A stretch of DNA of 64,000 nucleotides. Source: Macrococcoides canis. Lineage in GTDB: Bacteria > Bacillota > Bacilli > Staphylococcales > Staphylococcaceae. Of the stretch, positions 8,001 through 17,597 are shown piece after piece (the stretch's first letter is position 1; each line of letters begins with the position of its first letter). The position numbers and the translations under genes were made by a program. The notes under the pieces were generated by a model, which did not search any database, had not been told where the DNA came from, and worked only from the letters and a program-made list of their open reading frames with translations. The stretch lies in assembly GCF_002119805.1 (NCBI RefSeq), contig NZ_CP021059.1, forward strand, positions 372,001 to 436,000. The letters run 5' to 3'.

Positions 8001-8878
8001 GTTTCTTAAAAACAATTCAACGAGAAATTTATATTATTGTATTAATTTGTGCATTATTTTTCTTTATTTTATTGATGTATAATGTACCATTTCAAGCCTA
8101 TTTGATTGGTCTAGGTATTGTATTATTTATTTCGATTATTTACTGGATTATTCGTTTCATAAACTATAGACAGGAACAAACGTTACAGGAATTGAACGAA
8201 GATTTAAAAATAGAAAATCATCGTTTGCGCAATGACTTTATCAACTATCAAAGTGAAGTAGAGTCGTACTTCTTGATGTGGGTGCATCAAATAAAAACAC
8301 CAATTACGGCATCGAAACTATTACTTGAAGATCCGAATGAAAATGTAGTATCAAGCGTACGTAATGAAGTGCTGCAAATTGATAATTACACTAATCTTGC
8401 ACTCAACTATTTGAAACTGATGAACCAGAAGACAGACATGTTATTTATGGAAGTGAGTATCGATGAACTTGTTCGTCCACTTATCAAGCGTTATTCCATC
8501 CAGTTTATTCATTATCAAACAAAGTTGCATTACGACAAGAGAAACGCTATGGTATTAACCGACGCAAAATGGGCTTCAATCATGATAGAACAGTTATTAA
8601 ACAATGCTTTAAAATATGCACGTGGAAAAGATGTATGGATAACTTTTAATGATGATTCAAAGACATTATCTATTCGAGACAACGGTATCGGTATTAATGC
8701 GAGTGATTTACCGAAAATATTTGATAAAGGTTTCTCTGGATACAACGGTAGGCTGAGTGAGAAATCAAGTGGTATTGGTTTGTATATCGTAAACACAATA
8801 TCTAAACGATTAGGTCATAAAGTGAGTGTTAATTCTACAATAAACGAAGGTTCTACATTCACGATACAATTTAAATAA
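7997..8878 (+). CDS. Intramembrane-sensing histidine kinase (BraS/BceS-like)
   Basis: A 293-residue kinase. Two membrane helices at about residues 11-28 and 34-53 are joined by only about five outside residues, so there is no sensing domain; this is the hallmark of intramembrane-sensing kinases that read the flux of a BceAB-type transporter. The H-box is at His97 (WVHQIKTPI). The ATPase domain has the N-box around LLNNALKYA, then DNGIGI and GIGLYIV. The length fits BraS (about 295). It is coupled to the regulator gene by a 4-base overlap. Confidence 0.88.
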   Translation: MSFLKTIQREIYIIVLICALFFFILLMYNVPFQAYLIGLGIVLFISIIYWIIRFINYRQEQTLQELNEDLKIENHRLRNDFINYQSEVESYFLMWVHQIKTPITASKLLLEDPNENVVSSVRNEVLQIDNYTNLALNYLKLMNQKTDMLFMEVSIDELVRPLIKRYSIQFIHYQTKLHYDKRNAMVLTDAKWASIMIEQLLNNALKYARGKDVWITFNDDSKTLSIRDNGIGINASDLPKIFDKGFSGYNGRLSEKSSGIGLYIVNTISKRLGHKVSVNSTINEGSTFTIQFK

Positions 8879-8904
8879 CTCCAATCTTTCAATATTGTAA
8901 GATT

Positions 8905-8943
8905 AACGGCTGTCTTTGTAAGAATAAATAAAGGCAGCCGTTT
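8905..8943 (+). terminator. Hairpin between kinase and ABC genes
   Basis: AACGGCTG-TCTTT pairs with AAAGGCAGCCGTTT around a short loop. The T-run is weak (TTTCTTAT), so it may act as a partial terminator that separates expression of the two-component genes from the transporter. Confidence 0.55.
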
Positions 8944-8990
8944 CTTATAGCACGTAAGATAAAGGTAACAATAAACAAGGAGTGAATGAA

Positions 8991-9740
8991 ATGTTGCTTA
9001 ATATAAAAAACGTAAAAAAAGTATTCGGTAGAGGTGCAAATCAAACAGTTGCTTTAAAAGATATGAATTTCTCAATCAATGAAGGTGAGTTCGTTGCAAT
9101 AATGGGTGAGTCAGGTTCAGGGAAATCTACATTATTAAATATCATCGCAACATTCGATACGCCAACCGAAGGATCTGTAACGATTGGTGGACAAGATTTA
9201 AGTATGCTGAAAAATAAAGAAATTGCAAAATTTCGACGTGATACGTTAGGATTCGTGTTCCAGGATTTCAATGTGTTACACACGATGAGCAATAAAGATA
9301 ATATATTAATGCCGCTAGTACTTTCAAATGTGAAACCCAATGTCATGGAAGAAAGGTTATCACGCCTTGCACCAAAGCTTGGTATATCAGAACATCTGGA
9401 AAAGTTCCCGAATCAAATTTCTGGTGGTCAACAACAGCGTGTAGCAATTGCCAGGGCATTAATTTCAAATCCGAGTTTATTGCTGGCTGATGAACCAACT
9501 GGCGCATTAGATTCTAAAACTTCAACGGATATCATGAACCTATTCCAGAATATTAATAAAGACAACCAGACGATTCTTATGGTAACACATTCTACGATAG
9601 ATGCAGCGTATGCGAGTCGTGTTGTATTTATAAAAGACGGTATTTTATATCATGAAATATACCGAGGAGATGAATCGCAAAACGAGTTCCAGAAACGCAT
9701 TTCTGACAGTCTATCTATGCTCTCAGAAAGAGGTGAGTAG
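8991..9740 (+). CDS. BceA/BraD-type ABC transporter ATP-binding protein
   Basis: A 249-residue ATPase with Walker A GESGSGKST (39-47), the Q-loop FQDFN, the signature SGGQQQR, Walker B LLLADEP with the following TGALDSKT typical of the MacB/BceA group, and the switch His in VTHS. The start ATG lies 8 bases after AAGGAG; an in-frame GTG at 8982 overlaps the ribosome site itself and is rejected. The permease gene follows 1 base after the stop. The complex removes bacitracin- or lantibiotic-type peptides from their lipid target and signals to the kinase upstream. Confidence 0.9.
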   Translation: MLLNIKNVKKVFGRGANQTVALKDMNFSINEGEFVAIMGESGSGKSTLLNIIATFDTPTEGSVTIGGQDLSMLKNKEIAKFRRDTLGFVFQDFNVLHTMSNKDNILMPLVLSNVKPNVMEERLSRLAPKLGISEHLEKFPNQISGGQQQRVAIARALISNPSLLLADEPTGALDSKTSTDIMNLFQNINKDNQTILMVTHSTIDAAYASRVVFIKDGILYHEIYRGDESQNEFQKRISDSLSMLSERGE

Positions 9741-9741
9741 G

Positions 9742-11712
9742 ATGTTACAGTTACTTTCAAAACTAGTGATTAAGAACTTTAAGTCACTCAGACAAATATT
9801 TATTCCATTTATTTTAGCAACGAGTGTGATGCTCGGTCTTCAGTATATTATGCTTTCGATGATCGCTAATGAATATATTCAGAAACGACATGCGAATTTA
9901 CCGCAATTATTAGTGTATTCAAATGTGTTAGTTGGCATTTTAACCGTCGTGTTTATTATTTATGCGAATCGCTTCGTAATGAAACAGCGTAAACAGGAAT
10001 TTGCGTTAAATATGGTGCTTGGTTTAGAAAAGAAACATATTCGATTTATTCTGTTATTAGAATCTTTCATACAGTTTATTGTTATCTCTATATTGAGTGT
10101 ATGTGGTGGTTATTTATTTGGTAATCTCGTATTTTTATTAATGAATAAGTTAGTGAAATCAAAAGGAATGTCACTGATGGATTATCCGTTTGATGTGAAG
10201 TCGGCACTTTTAACAATCGCAATTCTGGCAGGTGTAATGGTGATATTATTTATCTTTAATAACATCTCTTTAACCTTGCAAAGCCCAATCCAATTGATGC
10301 GATCACAACTTGCAGGAGAAAAGAAGACACCGAAGTGGTTATTAGCAGTGTTATTCATTATTGGTGCAATCACTTTAGGTTATGGATACTATATCGCGCT
10401 CACTGTAACAGGGATATTAGACTCTCTTCAGAATATCTTTACTGCAGTGCTGTCAGTAATGATTGGAACGTACTTTCTATTCATGTCACTTACAATTATT
10501 GTGTTACAGTTATTGAAACGTAATAAGAATATCTATTATAAACCGAACCAATTCTTCTCGATATCTGGGTTACTATCTCGTATGAAAGCAAATGCAGTAG
10601 GACTCGCTAGTATTACGATGCTCATGACGTTTTTAATGGTGACTTTAGGGATGTCGCTATCTGCATATCGTGGTATTGAAGCTCAAGTTGCAGGCAGTAT
10701 GACCCATCAATACGAAATAAATCTTTATGGTCCAAAGAAAAAGCAGGTTAAAAACATTCAGGAAGACATCAGTAAAATCGCTGATGTTGATAAGTTTAGA
10801 TATAGTACATTAGCATTCTTTCCGGTTATTAAAGAAGGTAGTGAGTTGATACCTTTAAACGATAAGACTGGTCCGAAGCTGCAAGGGAAAGATATGACTT
10901 ATATAGTCCTTACCACAGAAAAAGATCACAATGTTGCGCGTGATGCAGCAGTAAAAGTCAATGATGGTGAAATCATCGTAAGTACAAACGCGGAACGATA
11001 CAGTCATGATAAGACATTAAAGATAATGGGTCAGAAAATGAAAGTATATAGAGCGACTAAAAACTATATCGGAAATCAAATTGCTATTGATGCGATGTAT
11101 ATCATTGTTAAAGATCAAAAGCAGTTTGAAAGATACCGAAATTATTTCAAATCATTGAATAACGAAACGAATAAATTAGAAGCACCTGAAGCAAGTGACA
11201 CTTTAGCCTTTAATATCAACGCACATGAAGAGGCATTTAAGAAGGCTATTCCAAAAATTCAGAAGAAATATGGTATAAGAATTGATAATAAAGAAGACGT
11301 ACAAAAAATGATCTATGAGTTAAATGGAGGGCTAATCTTTATCGGTATTGTCGTGTCGATTACGTTACTTACTGGTGTGTTCTTAGTACTTTACTACAAA
11401 CAGCTATCGGAAGGACATGAAGACAAACGTAACTACGATATTATGCAAAAAGTAGGGTTACCTCAAGATTTGATTAAGAAGACGATAAACAAACAGATTA
11501 TCTGGATATTCGGTTTACCGATTATTATTACAGTGATTCATACATTGTTTGCTACAAAAATTATATTTAATTTACTTGGTGTATTAGGTATTCGAGATAA
11601 AGCGATGTTCTTTTCAAGCTATGGTATTGTAATGCTCGTAATTATGGTTGTATACGGTATCATGTATCTGATTACATCGAGAACTTATTATAAGATTGTT
11701 AATGAAAAATAA
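9742..11712 (+). CDS. BceB/BraE-type ABC transporter permease
   Basis: A 656-residue FtsX-family permease. The layout is that of BceB: an N-terminal helix, a group of membrane spans through about residue 285, an extracellular domain of about 200 residues (about 310-520, rich in charged residues) between helices 7 and 8, and a C-terminal FtsX domain with three spans. The start at ATG 9742 has AGAGGTGAG upstream. The big outer domain is the part that recognises the peptide antibiotic in characterised systems. The final segment shows the usual reading of this family and no frameshift. Confidence 0.88.
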   Translation: MLQLLSKLVIKNFKSLRQIFIPFILATSVMLGLQYIMLSMIANEYIQKRHANLPQLLVYSNVLVGILTVVFIIYANRFVMKQRKQEFALNMVLGLEKKHIRFILLLESFIQFIVISILSVCGGYLFGNLVFLLMNKLVKSKGMSLMDYPFDVKSALLTIAILAGVMVILFIFNNISLTLQSPIQLMRSQLAGEKKTPKWLLAVLFIIGAITLGYGYYIALTVTGILDSLQNIFTAVLSVMIGTYFLFMSLTIIVLQLLKRNKNIYYKPNQFFSISGLLSRMKANAVGLASITMLMTFLMVTLGMSLSAYRGIEAQVAGSMTHQYEINLYGPKKKQVKNIQEDISKIADVDKFRYSTLAFFPVIKEGSELIPLNDKTGPKLQGKDMTYIVLTTEKDHNVARDAAVKVNDGEIIVSTNAERYSHDKTLKIMGQKMKVYRATKNYIGNQIAIDAMYIIVKDQKQFERYRNYFKSLNNETNKLEAPEASDTLAFNINAHEEAFKKAIPKIQKKYGIRIDNKEDVQKMIYELNGGLIFIGIVVSITLLTGVFLVLYYKQLSEGHEDKRNYDIMQKVGLPQDLIKKTINKQIIWIFGLPIIITVIHTLFATKIIFNLLGVLGIRDKAMFFSSYGIVMLVIMVVYGIMYLITSRTYYKIVNEK

Positions 11713-11713
11713 T

Positions 11714-11747
11714 AAATGGCTCGATTCATTATAGAATCGGGCCATTT
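11714..11747. terminator. Terminator after the bra-like operon
   Basis: AAATGGC-TCGATTC pairs with GAATCGG-GCCATTT around a 6-base loop. It serves the permease and can also act on the convergent hypothetical gene. Confidence 0.75.
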
Positions 11748-11767
11748 CTCATTTTAAAGTTATATTT

Positions 11768-12307
11768 CTATTCAAACGTCTTCACAAACGCGTCGATACT
11801 TTCAGCTTTTTCCCACGCATCCACATTCATCGGATCGATATGGATGATCGGTCCACCTTCAGTTGTGATGTATTCACCTTGTTCAGTTCCTAATCCATCA
11901 ACGAATACTGTCTTACCGTGCAATGTGTAATAATCTTTTAATTCATCTTTCATCTTGTTACGTACAGCGATGTACTCTTCAACATCACTATTTTCGTACA
12001 TGTAACCTTCGATTAAAGTGTAGCCTGGCACAATACCTTCATGGTCCTTAATTGTTGCAACGTATGACCAGTCAATTACGATTGTGTGATTCCCAGAGAA
12101 GGAGTGACGTGTTAACGGATAAATACTGCCGCGCCATTCGATTTCTGCGTAATCCGGAATATTTTTATATTCCATCGTATATTCTTTCTCAGATTCATAC
12201 GCTGTGATGAATGGTACAACTGCTAACCATTCTTTAATCTCTTCAACTGTGTCGAACATTCCTACGATGTGATGTTTTTTACCATCAATAAACTCTAGTT
12301 GATACAT
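11768..12307 (-). CDS. Hypothetical cytosolic protein, 179 aa
   Basis: A soluble acidic protein without signal peptide or membrane span. It starts with YQLEFIDGKKHHIVGMF, has many aromatic residues in the middle (about 45-85), and ends with a region around residues 150-165 reading HIDPMNVDAWEKAE. The ribosome site AAGGGGAG lies 7 bases before the ATG. I do not recognise the family. It stands alone, convergent to the bra-like operon and divergent from ppdK. Length and codon use look like a normal gene. Confidence 0.7.
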   Translation of the reverse strand: MYQLEFIDGKKHHIVGMFDTVEEIKEWLAVVPFITAYESEKEYTMEYKNIPDYAEIEWRGSIYPLTRHSFSGNHTIVIDWSYVATIKDHEGIVPGYTLIEGYMYENSDVEEYIAVRNKMKDELKDYYTLHGKTVFVDGLGTEQGEYITTEGGPIIHIDPMNVDAWEKAESIDAFVKTFE

Positions 12308-12488
12308 ATGAATCTCCCCTTAAAAAAGTTTTCTTAAAGATAAACTTTAAGTTACTTCGATTATAATAAAGCGTTTTCATTTCTGCTACTGAATGGCTAA
12401 TATTTTTCAAGTTTATTCTGGCGTGTTCACAATACATTCATATTTATAAAAAATATTATAAAAAAATTTATGAAATATTAATTTATTA

Positions 12489-12517
12489 TTGTCAATAAAC
12501 TTTTAATGTGACATACT
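12489..12517 (+). promoter_or_regulatory. Putative ppdK promoter
   Basis: TTGTCA, 17 bases, CATACT, in the 277-base gap between the hypothetical gene and ppdK. A weak dyad ACTAAT-N6-ATTAGT (12515-12532) begins at the -10 and could be an operator. The rest of the gap is AT-rich without clear structure. Confidence 0.4.
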
Positions 12518-12584
12518 AATTATTGTATTAGTATAGCCTATTGACGTAAATGGTATAACACATTAAATATAAGAGGTGAATCAG

Positions 12585-15200
12585 TTGAGTAAAAAAATCT
12601 ATGCTTTTGAAGAAGGTAAACAGAATATGAAAGACTTATTAGGAGGTAAAGGTGCGAATCTTTCTGAGATGATGCGTCTTGGGTTACCTGTGCCTAATGG
12701 TTTTACAATTACTACTGAAGCTTGTATTGAATACCTTGAAAAAGGTGAACAATTATCAGATGATTTATTAACAGAATTGAAGACATATATTAAAGCGTTA
12801 GAAGACAAGACAGGTAAGGCATTTTCTTCTAATGAAAATTTATTGCTTGTATCTGTGCGTAGTGGTGCTAAGATTTCAATGCCAGGCATGATGGATACGA
12901 TATTAAATTTAGGATTAAATGATGAAAATGTTGAAAAATTAGCAGCAAAAACAGAAGATGCACGTTTTGCGTATGATTGTTATCGCCGTTTGTTACAAAT
13001 GTTTGGTAGTGTCGTGTATAACATTCCGATGACTGCATTTGAAGAATACTTTGAAAGTTTTAAAAAACAAAAAGGGCATGCAACAGATGCTGATGTGCCT
13101 GCAGAAGATTTGAAAGTAATCGTTGATAAATATAAGGAAATCTACGTTGAAGAAGCATACAAGCCTTTCCCGCAAGAGCCGTTTAAACAGTTGACGGAAG
13201 CGATTGAAGCGGTATTCAAGTCATGGAATAATGATCGTGCGCGTATTTATCGTGACTTAAATGAAATTCCTCATCATATCGGTACAGCGGTAAACGTTCA
13301 GGAAATGGTATTTGGTAATAGCGGGGACCGTTCTGGTACAGGTGTAGCCTTTACACGTAATCCAGCGACAGGTGAACATAAGTTATACGGCGAGTACTTA
13401 CTCAATGCACAAGGTGAGGATGTTGTTGCAGGAATTCGTACACCGAAAGAGATAGAAACATTAAATGAACAGATGCCAGAAGTATATCAGGCATTCGTTG
13501 ATGTTACGAAAAAATTAGAGTCGCATTACAAAGATATGCAGGATATCGAGTTTACAATCGAAAATGAAAAACTATTTATTTTACAGACACGAAACGGTAA
13601 ACGTACAGCAAAAGCTGCGATCAACATTGCTGTAGATATGGTACATGAAGGTGTAATTTCTAAAGAAGATGCTGTAGGAATGGTAGATGTAAAATCAATC
13701 GACCAGTTATTACATCCAGCATTTAAAGAAGAAGCTTTAGAATCTGCTGAACTAGTATCAGACAAAGGATTGCCAGCTTCTCCAGGTGCTGCAACAGGTG
13801 TTATTGTCTTCTCAGCATTAGATGCAAAAGCGAAAGCTGAAGCGGGTGAAAAGGTTATATTAGTTCGTCCTGAAACTTCTCCAGAGGATATTGAAGGGAT
13901 GATTGCAGCTGAAGCAATTGTAACGACACATGGTGGTATGACAAGTCACGCTGCTGTAGTTGCACGTGGTATGGGTAAATGCTGTGTAACTGGATGTTCG
14001 GATCTTGAAATTAATACGAAAGAAAAATACGTAAAATATGCCGGTAAAACTTTATCTGAAGGGGATGTTATCTCAGTTAACGGTTCAACAGGTGCAGTAT
14101 ATATCGGTGAAATTGAAACGACGAAAGCTGAAGCGAGTGAAGTCTTTGAAGAATTTATGGGATGGGCAGAAGAAATCGCACGTTTATCAGTTCGTATGAA
14201 TGCTGAAACTGAAGGTGATATTAAAGCGGGTTATTCATTTAATGCTAAAGGTATCGGTTTAGTGCGTACTGAGCATATGTTCTTTGGTGAAGAGCGTTTA
14301 GTTGAAATGAGACGATTCATCTTAGCCTCTACTTATGAAGAGCGTGTAGAAGCATTAAATAAAATTAAAGTGTACCAAACAGAAGATTTCGAAGGTATCT
14401 TTAATTTATCTCAGGACCGCCCGTCAATCGTACGTTTATTAGATCCACCTTTACATGAATTCTTACCAAAAGGTGGCGCAGAGGTTAAAGCAGTTGCTGA
14501 TCAGTTAGGCGTTACGACAGATTTCTTAGAAAAGCGTATCAGTGAATTACATGAATTTAATCCGATGCTTGGTCATCGAGGCTGCCGTTTAGCAATTACT
14601 TACCCTGAGCTATATGAGATGCAGACTGAAGCAATTATTTCAGCTGTGCTTAATTTAAAAGAAAAAGGTATTGAAACAAAACCGGAAATTATGATTCCGT
14701 TAGTTTCAACATCACAAGAATTTGTTATCTTAAAAGATGTCGTTAAAAATAAGGCGCAGGAAATCATGGATGCAAAAGGTGTACAAGTTGACTACCTAAT
14801 TGGTACAATGATTGAAACACCACGTGCATGTTTAGTTGCAGGTGAACTTGCTGAGCACTCAGAATTCTTTAGTTTTGGTACTAACGATCTAGCACAGCTT
14901 ACGTACGGTTTCTCACGTGATGATGCTGGCAAGTTTATCAATGAATATATTAATCGTGACATTCTTACAGTTGATCCATTCCAGACATTAGATATAGATG
15001 GCATCGGTCAGCTCATTAAGATGGCAGTGGATAATGCGAAGAAAGTTAATCCGCAAATTAAGATTGGAGTATGTGGTGAACTCGGTGGAGATCCAAAATC
15101 GATTCATTACTTTAATACACTTGATATTGACTATGTATCATGCTCTCCATTCCGTGTGCCAGGTGCGATTCTAGCAACAGCTCAAAGTCAGGTGGAATAA
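12585..15200 (+). CDS. ppdK: Pyruvate, phosphate dikinase
   Basis: An 871-residue enzyme interconverting ATP, phosphate and pyruvate with AMP, diphosphate and phosphoenolpyruvate. An N-terminal ATP-grasp domain (LLGGKGANLSEM near residue 20) is followed by the swivelling phospho-His domain GGMTSHAAVVARG, with catalytic His455 and the regulatory Thr two residues before it. The C-terminal PEP barrel contains LVRTEHMFF and GTNDLAQLTYG, and the C-terminal Cys is in GVCGELGG. TTG 12585 lies 6 bases after AGAGGTG; the GTG at 12576 is part of the ribosome site. The regulator gene follows. The pair lets the cell choose between glycolytic and gluconeogenic flow. Confidence 0.96.
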   Translation: MSKKIYAFEEGKQNMKDLLGGKGANLSEMMRLGLPVPNGFTITTEACIEYLEKGEQLSDDLLTELKTYIKALEDKTGKAFSSNENLLLVSVRSGAKISMPGMMDTILNLGLNDENVEKLAAKTEDARFAYDCYRRLLQMFGSVVYNIPMTAFEEYFESFKKQKGHATDADVPAEDLKVIVDKYKEIYVEEAYKPFPQEPFKQLTEAIEAVFKSWNNDRARIYRDLNEIPHHIGTAVNVQEMVFGNSGDRSGTGVAFTRNPATGEHKLYGEYLLNAQGEDVVAGIRTPKEIETLNEQMPEVYQAFVDVTKKLESHYKDMQDIEFTIENEKLFILQTRNGKRTAKAAINIAVDMVHEGVISKEDAVGMVDVKSIDQLLHPAFKEEALESAELVSDKGLPASPGAATGVIVFSALDAKAKAEAGEKVILVRPETSPEDIEGMIAAEAIVTTHGGMTSHAAVVARGMGKCCVTGCSDLEINTKEKYVKYAGKTLSEGDVISVNGSTGAVYIGEIETTKAEASEVFEEFMGWAEEIARLSVRMNAETEGDIKAGYSFNAKGIGLVRTEHMFFGEERLVEMRRFILASTYEERVEALNKIKVYQTEDFEGIFNLSQDRPSIVRLLDPPLHEFLPKGGAEVKAVADQLGVTTDFLEKRISELHEFNPMLGHRGCRLAITYPELYEMQTEAIISAVLNLKEKGIETKPEIMIPLVSTSQEFVILKDVVKNKAQEIMDAKGVQVDYLIGTMIETPRACLVAGELAEHSEFFSFGTNDLAQLTYGFSRDDAGKFINEYINRDILTVDPFQTLDIDGIGQLIKMAVDNAKKVNPQIKIGVCGELGGDPKSIHYFNTLDIDYVSCSPFRVPGAILATAQSQVE

Positions 15201-15218
15201 TATTAGGAGGCATTACAT

Positions 15219-16040
15219 TTGAGTAAGTATGAAGAAGATGATTTATTGATATATATTGTTTCGGATTCTATCGGTGAGACTGCAGATAGAATGCTGCATG
15301 CAACATTGTCTCAATTTCCTAAATTGACATCTGTCACAGTTAAGAAGTTCTCGTTTGTAAAGGACGAAGAAGAGTTTAGAAATATATTGAAACTCGCGCA
15401 TGATAAAAATGCAATTGTTGTTACAACACTTGTTAATCCTGACTTTAATGAAATAGGTAAAGCATATGCTGAAGCAACCGGATTATCATATATCGATTAT
15501 ATGACAGGTCTGATTAAAGTGATTGAGAATCACACAGATATGGAAGCGAGACATGAAAGTGGTGCATTACGTAAATTGGATAGCGATTACTTTAAGCGTA
15601 TTGAAGCAATAGAGTATTCGGTGAAATATGATGACGGTAAGAACTTTCATAATTTAAGTGAAGCGGATGCATTGATTGTAGGTGTATCAAGAACATCAAA
15701 GACCCCGCTAAGTATGTATTTAGCAAATAAAGGGTATAAAATTGCGAACATTCCGCTCGTGCCGGAATCACCAATCCCAGAATCAGTGTTTCAAGAGAAA
15801 AACTTGAGAGTGATTGGTCTTACGGCGAGTCCTGAATATATTATGAACATCCGTACAGAACGCGTTAAAATTCTTGGGCTGACAGGACAAGCGGAATACA
15901 ATAATCTACGCCGTATTAAAGAAGAGTTGAGTTATGCAGAAGAAGTATTTAATCGTCTGAATGCAACGGTAATTAATACGGAATTTAAGTCGATTGAAGA
16001 GTCTGCATTTTATATCGAGAAATATTTAAATAAAAAATAA
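15219..16040 (+). CDS. Pyruvate, phosphate dikinase regulatory protein (DUF299, PpsR/RP1 family)
   Basis: A 273-residue bifunctional kinase/phosphorylase that inactivates PPDK by ADP-dependent phosphorylation of the Thr near its catalytic His and reactivates it by phosphate-dependent removal. The family marks are visible: IYIVSDSIGETADRM at the N terminus and the P-loop-like GVSRTSKT at 155-162. It starts at TTG with AGGAGG 8 bases upstream, 18 bases behind ppdK, and the two surely form one operon. Length is normal for the family (about 270). Confidence 0.93.
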   Translation: MSKYEEDDLLIYIVSDSIGETADRMLHATLSQFPKLTSVTVKKFSFVKDEEEFRNILKLAHDKNAIVVTTLVNPDFNEIGKAYAEATGLSYIDYMTGLIKVIENHTDMEARHESGALRKLDSDYFKRIEAIEYSVKYDDGKNFHNLSEADALIVGVSRTSKTPLSMYLANKGYKIANIPLVPESPIPESVFQEKNLRVIGLTASPEYIMNIRTERVKILGLTGQAEYNNLRRIKEELSYAEEVFNRLNATVINTEFKSIEESAFYIEKYLNKK

Positions 16041-16052
16041 ACGACTATTGTT

Positions 16053-16086
16053 AAGCGCAGCAAAATTATTGCTGCGCTTTTAACAA
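16053..16086 (+). terminator. Terminator of the ppdK operon
   Basis: AAGCGCAGCAA pairs with TTGCTGCGCTT around a short AT loop, followed by TTTTAA. Confidence 0.85.
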
Positions 16087-16137
16087 TTTAAAGTGAGAAT
16101 ATGCTATCATGATACATGTTCGTTAAAGGAGGATGTT

Positions 16138-17448
16138 ATGGAAAAGCAAAATGTAATTCAAAAAAATATCGGATTCTTTCCGGCACTTGCACTCGTTATG
16201 GGGACGGTTATCGGTTCAGGTGTTTTCTTTAAAGTATCCAATATCACAGAAGTCACAGGGACACCAGGAATGACACTACTTGTATGGCTGCTTGGAGGGA
16301 TTATTACAATCTGTGCAGGACTTACAGTCGCAGAGCTCGCTGCTGCGATTCCGAGAAACGGTGGACTGACAACATATATAGAATATACTTATGGCAAATT
16401 TTCAGGATTTTTAGCAGGATGGGCGCAAAGCTTCATCTATTTCCCGGCGATGATTGCAGCGCAGGCAATAGTGTTTTCAGAACAGGTACTAAACTTATTA
16501 CATCTTAAAGACGGCTGGCTTGTGCCGATTGCATTTATCGCAGTAGCTTCGATATATATGATTAATATAATCGGATCTAAAGCGGGCGGTATACTGCAAT
16601 CAGTTACTTTAATCGTGAAACTAATTCCGATTATCGTCATCATAATATTTGGTCTTATGAATACAGGGAATGTAGAAGTATCACTTGCACCAAATACAGG
16701 AGATACAGGAATTAATTTCTTTACAGCAATTGGTGCTGGGTTACTTGCAACGATGTTTGCATATGATGGCTGGATTCATGTTGGTAATATTGCCGGGGAA
16801 ATGAAGAATCCAAAGCGCGACTTACCACTTGCAATTGTTCTAGGCTTAGGATTAGTTACTGTAATTTATTTATTAATCAACGCTACGTTCTTGTATACAT
16901 TGCCGATTGATGAACTGAAAGGAAATTTAAGTGCAGCTACAGATGCATCTGAAATATTACTCGGTGCAATGGGGGGGAAACTCGTTACAATCGGTATCCT
17001 GATTTCAGTTTATGGTGCATTAAATGGTTATACAATGACAGGAATGCGATTACCTTATGCGATGGCAGAGAAGAATGTGCTGCCATTTAAAGAATCGTTT
17101 ATGAAAGTAACGAACGCAGGTATCCCGTGGTTCAGTGGACTTGTTCAAGTGATTATCGGAGCAGTTATGATTACACTAGGTGCATTTGATTCTATAACAA
17201 ATATGTTGGTTTTTGTAATCTGGGCATTCTATGTGATGGCGTTCTATGCAGTGTTTGTACTTAGAAAGCGTGAACGTGAGCTAGAACGACCATACAAAGT
17301 ACCGTTATATCCAGTTATACCAGCAATTGCAATTATTGCAGGTGTATTCGTAATGATAAATACATTATTCACACAACCAGTGCTAGCGATTGTCGGGATT
17401 ATAATAACGTTACTAGGAATACCGATTTATAAGATGCAAACGAAATAA
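16138..17448 (+). CDS. APC superfamily amino acid permease (LAT-like)
   Basis: A 436-residue membrane protein with about 12 spans. The N-terminal substrate loop MGTVIGSGVFFK matches the consensus of amino acid-polyamine-organocation carriers, and helix 6 holds a FAYDGWIHVGNIAGEMKNP motif typical of the L-type amino acid transporter branch (SteT in Bacillus, a Ser/Thr exchanger). ATG 16138 has AAAGGAGG 5-7 bases upstream. It is a single gene with its own terminator. Substrate is probably neutral amino acids in exchange or proton symport; not more can be said. Confidence 0.88.
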   Translation: MEKQNVIQKNIGFFPALALVMGTVIGSGVFFKVSNITEVTGTPGMTLLVWLLGGIITICAGLTVAELAAAIPRNGGLTTYIEYTYGKFSGFLAGWAQSFIYFPAMIAAQAIVFSEQVLNLLHLKDGWLVPIAFIAVASIYMINIIGSKAGGILQSVTLIVKLIPIIVIIIFGLMNTGNVEVSLAPNTGDTGINFFTAIGAGLLATMFAYDGWIHVGNIAGEMKNPKRDLPLAIVLGLGLVTVIYLLINATFLYTLPIDELKGNLSAATDASEILLGAMGGKLVTIGILISVYGALNGYTMTGMRLPYAMAEKNVLPFKESFMKVTNAGIPWFSGLVQVIIGAVMITLGAFDSITNMLVFVIWAFYVMAFYAVFVLRKRERELERPYKVPLYPVIPAIAIIAGVFVMINTLFTQPVLAIVGIIITLLGIPIYKMQTK

Positions 17449-17470
17449 TTTAATAATGGGCATTATTGAG

Positions 17471-17500
17471 GCGAGAACAGATCTGTTCTCGTCTTTTTTT
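17471..17500 (+). terminator. Terminator after the amino acid permease
   Basis: The 18-base palindrome GAGAACAGATCTGTTCTC (17473-17490) is followed by a run of seven or more T. Confidence 0.9.
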
Positions 17501-17597
17501 ACGAAAAATTTACAAAAAAATTACAGTAAATTCACTCAAAAAATTATTAATATTGTTATTCTGTAATGCTAGAGAAAATAAATAGGAGGATGACGAT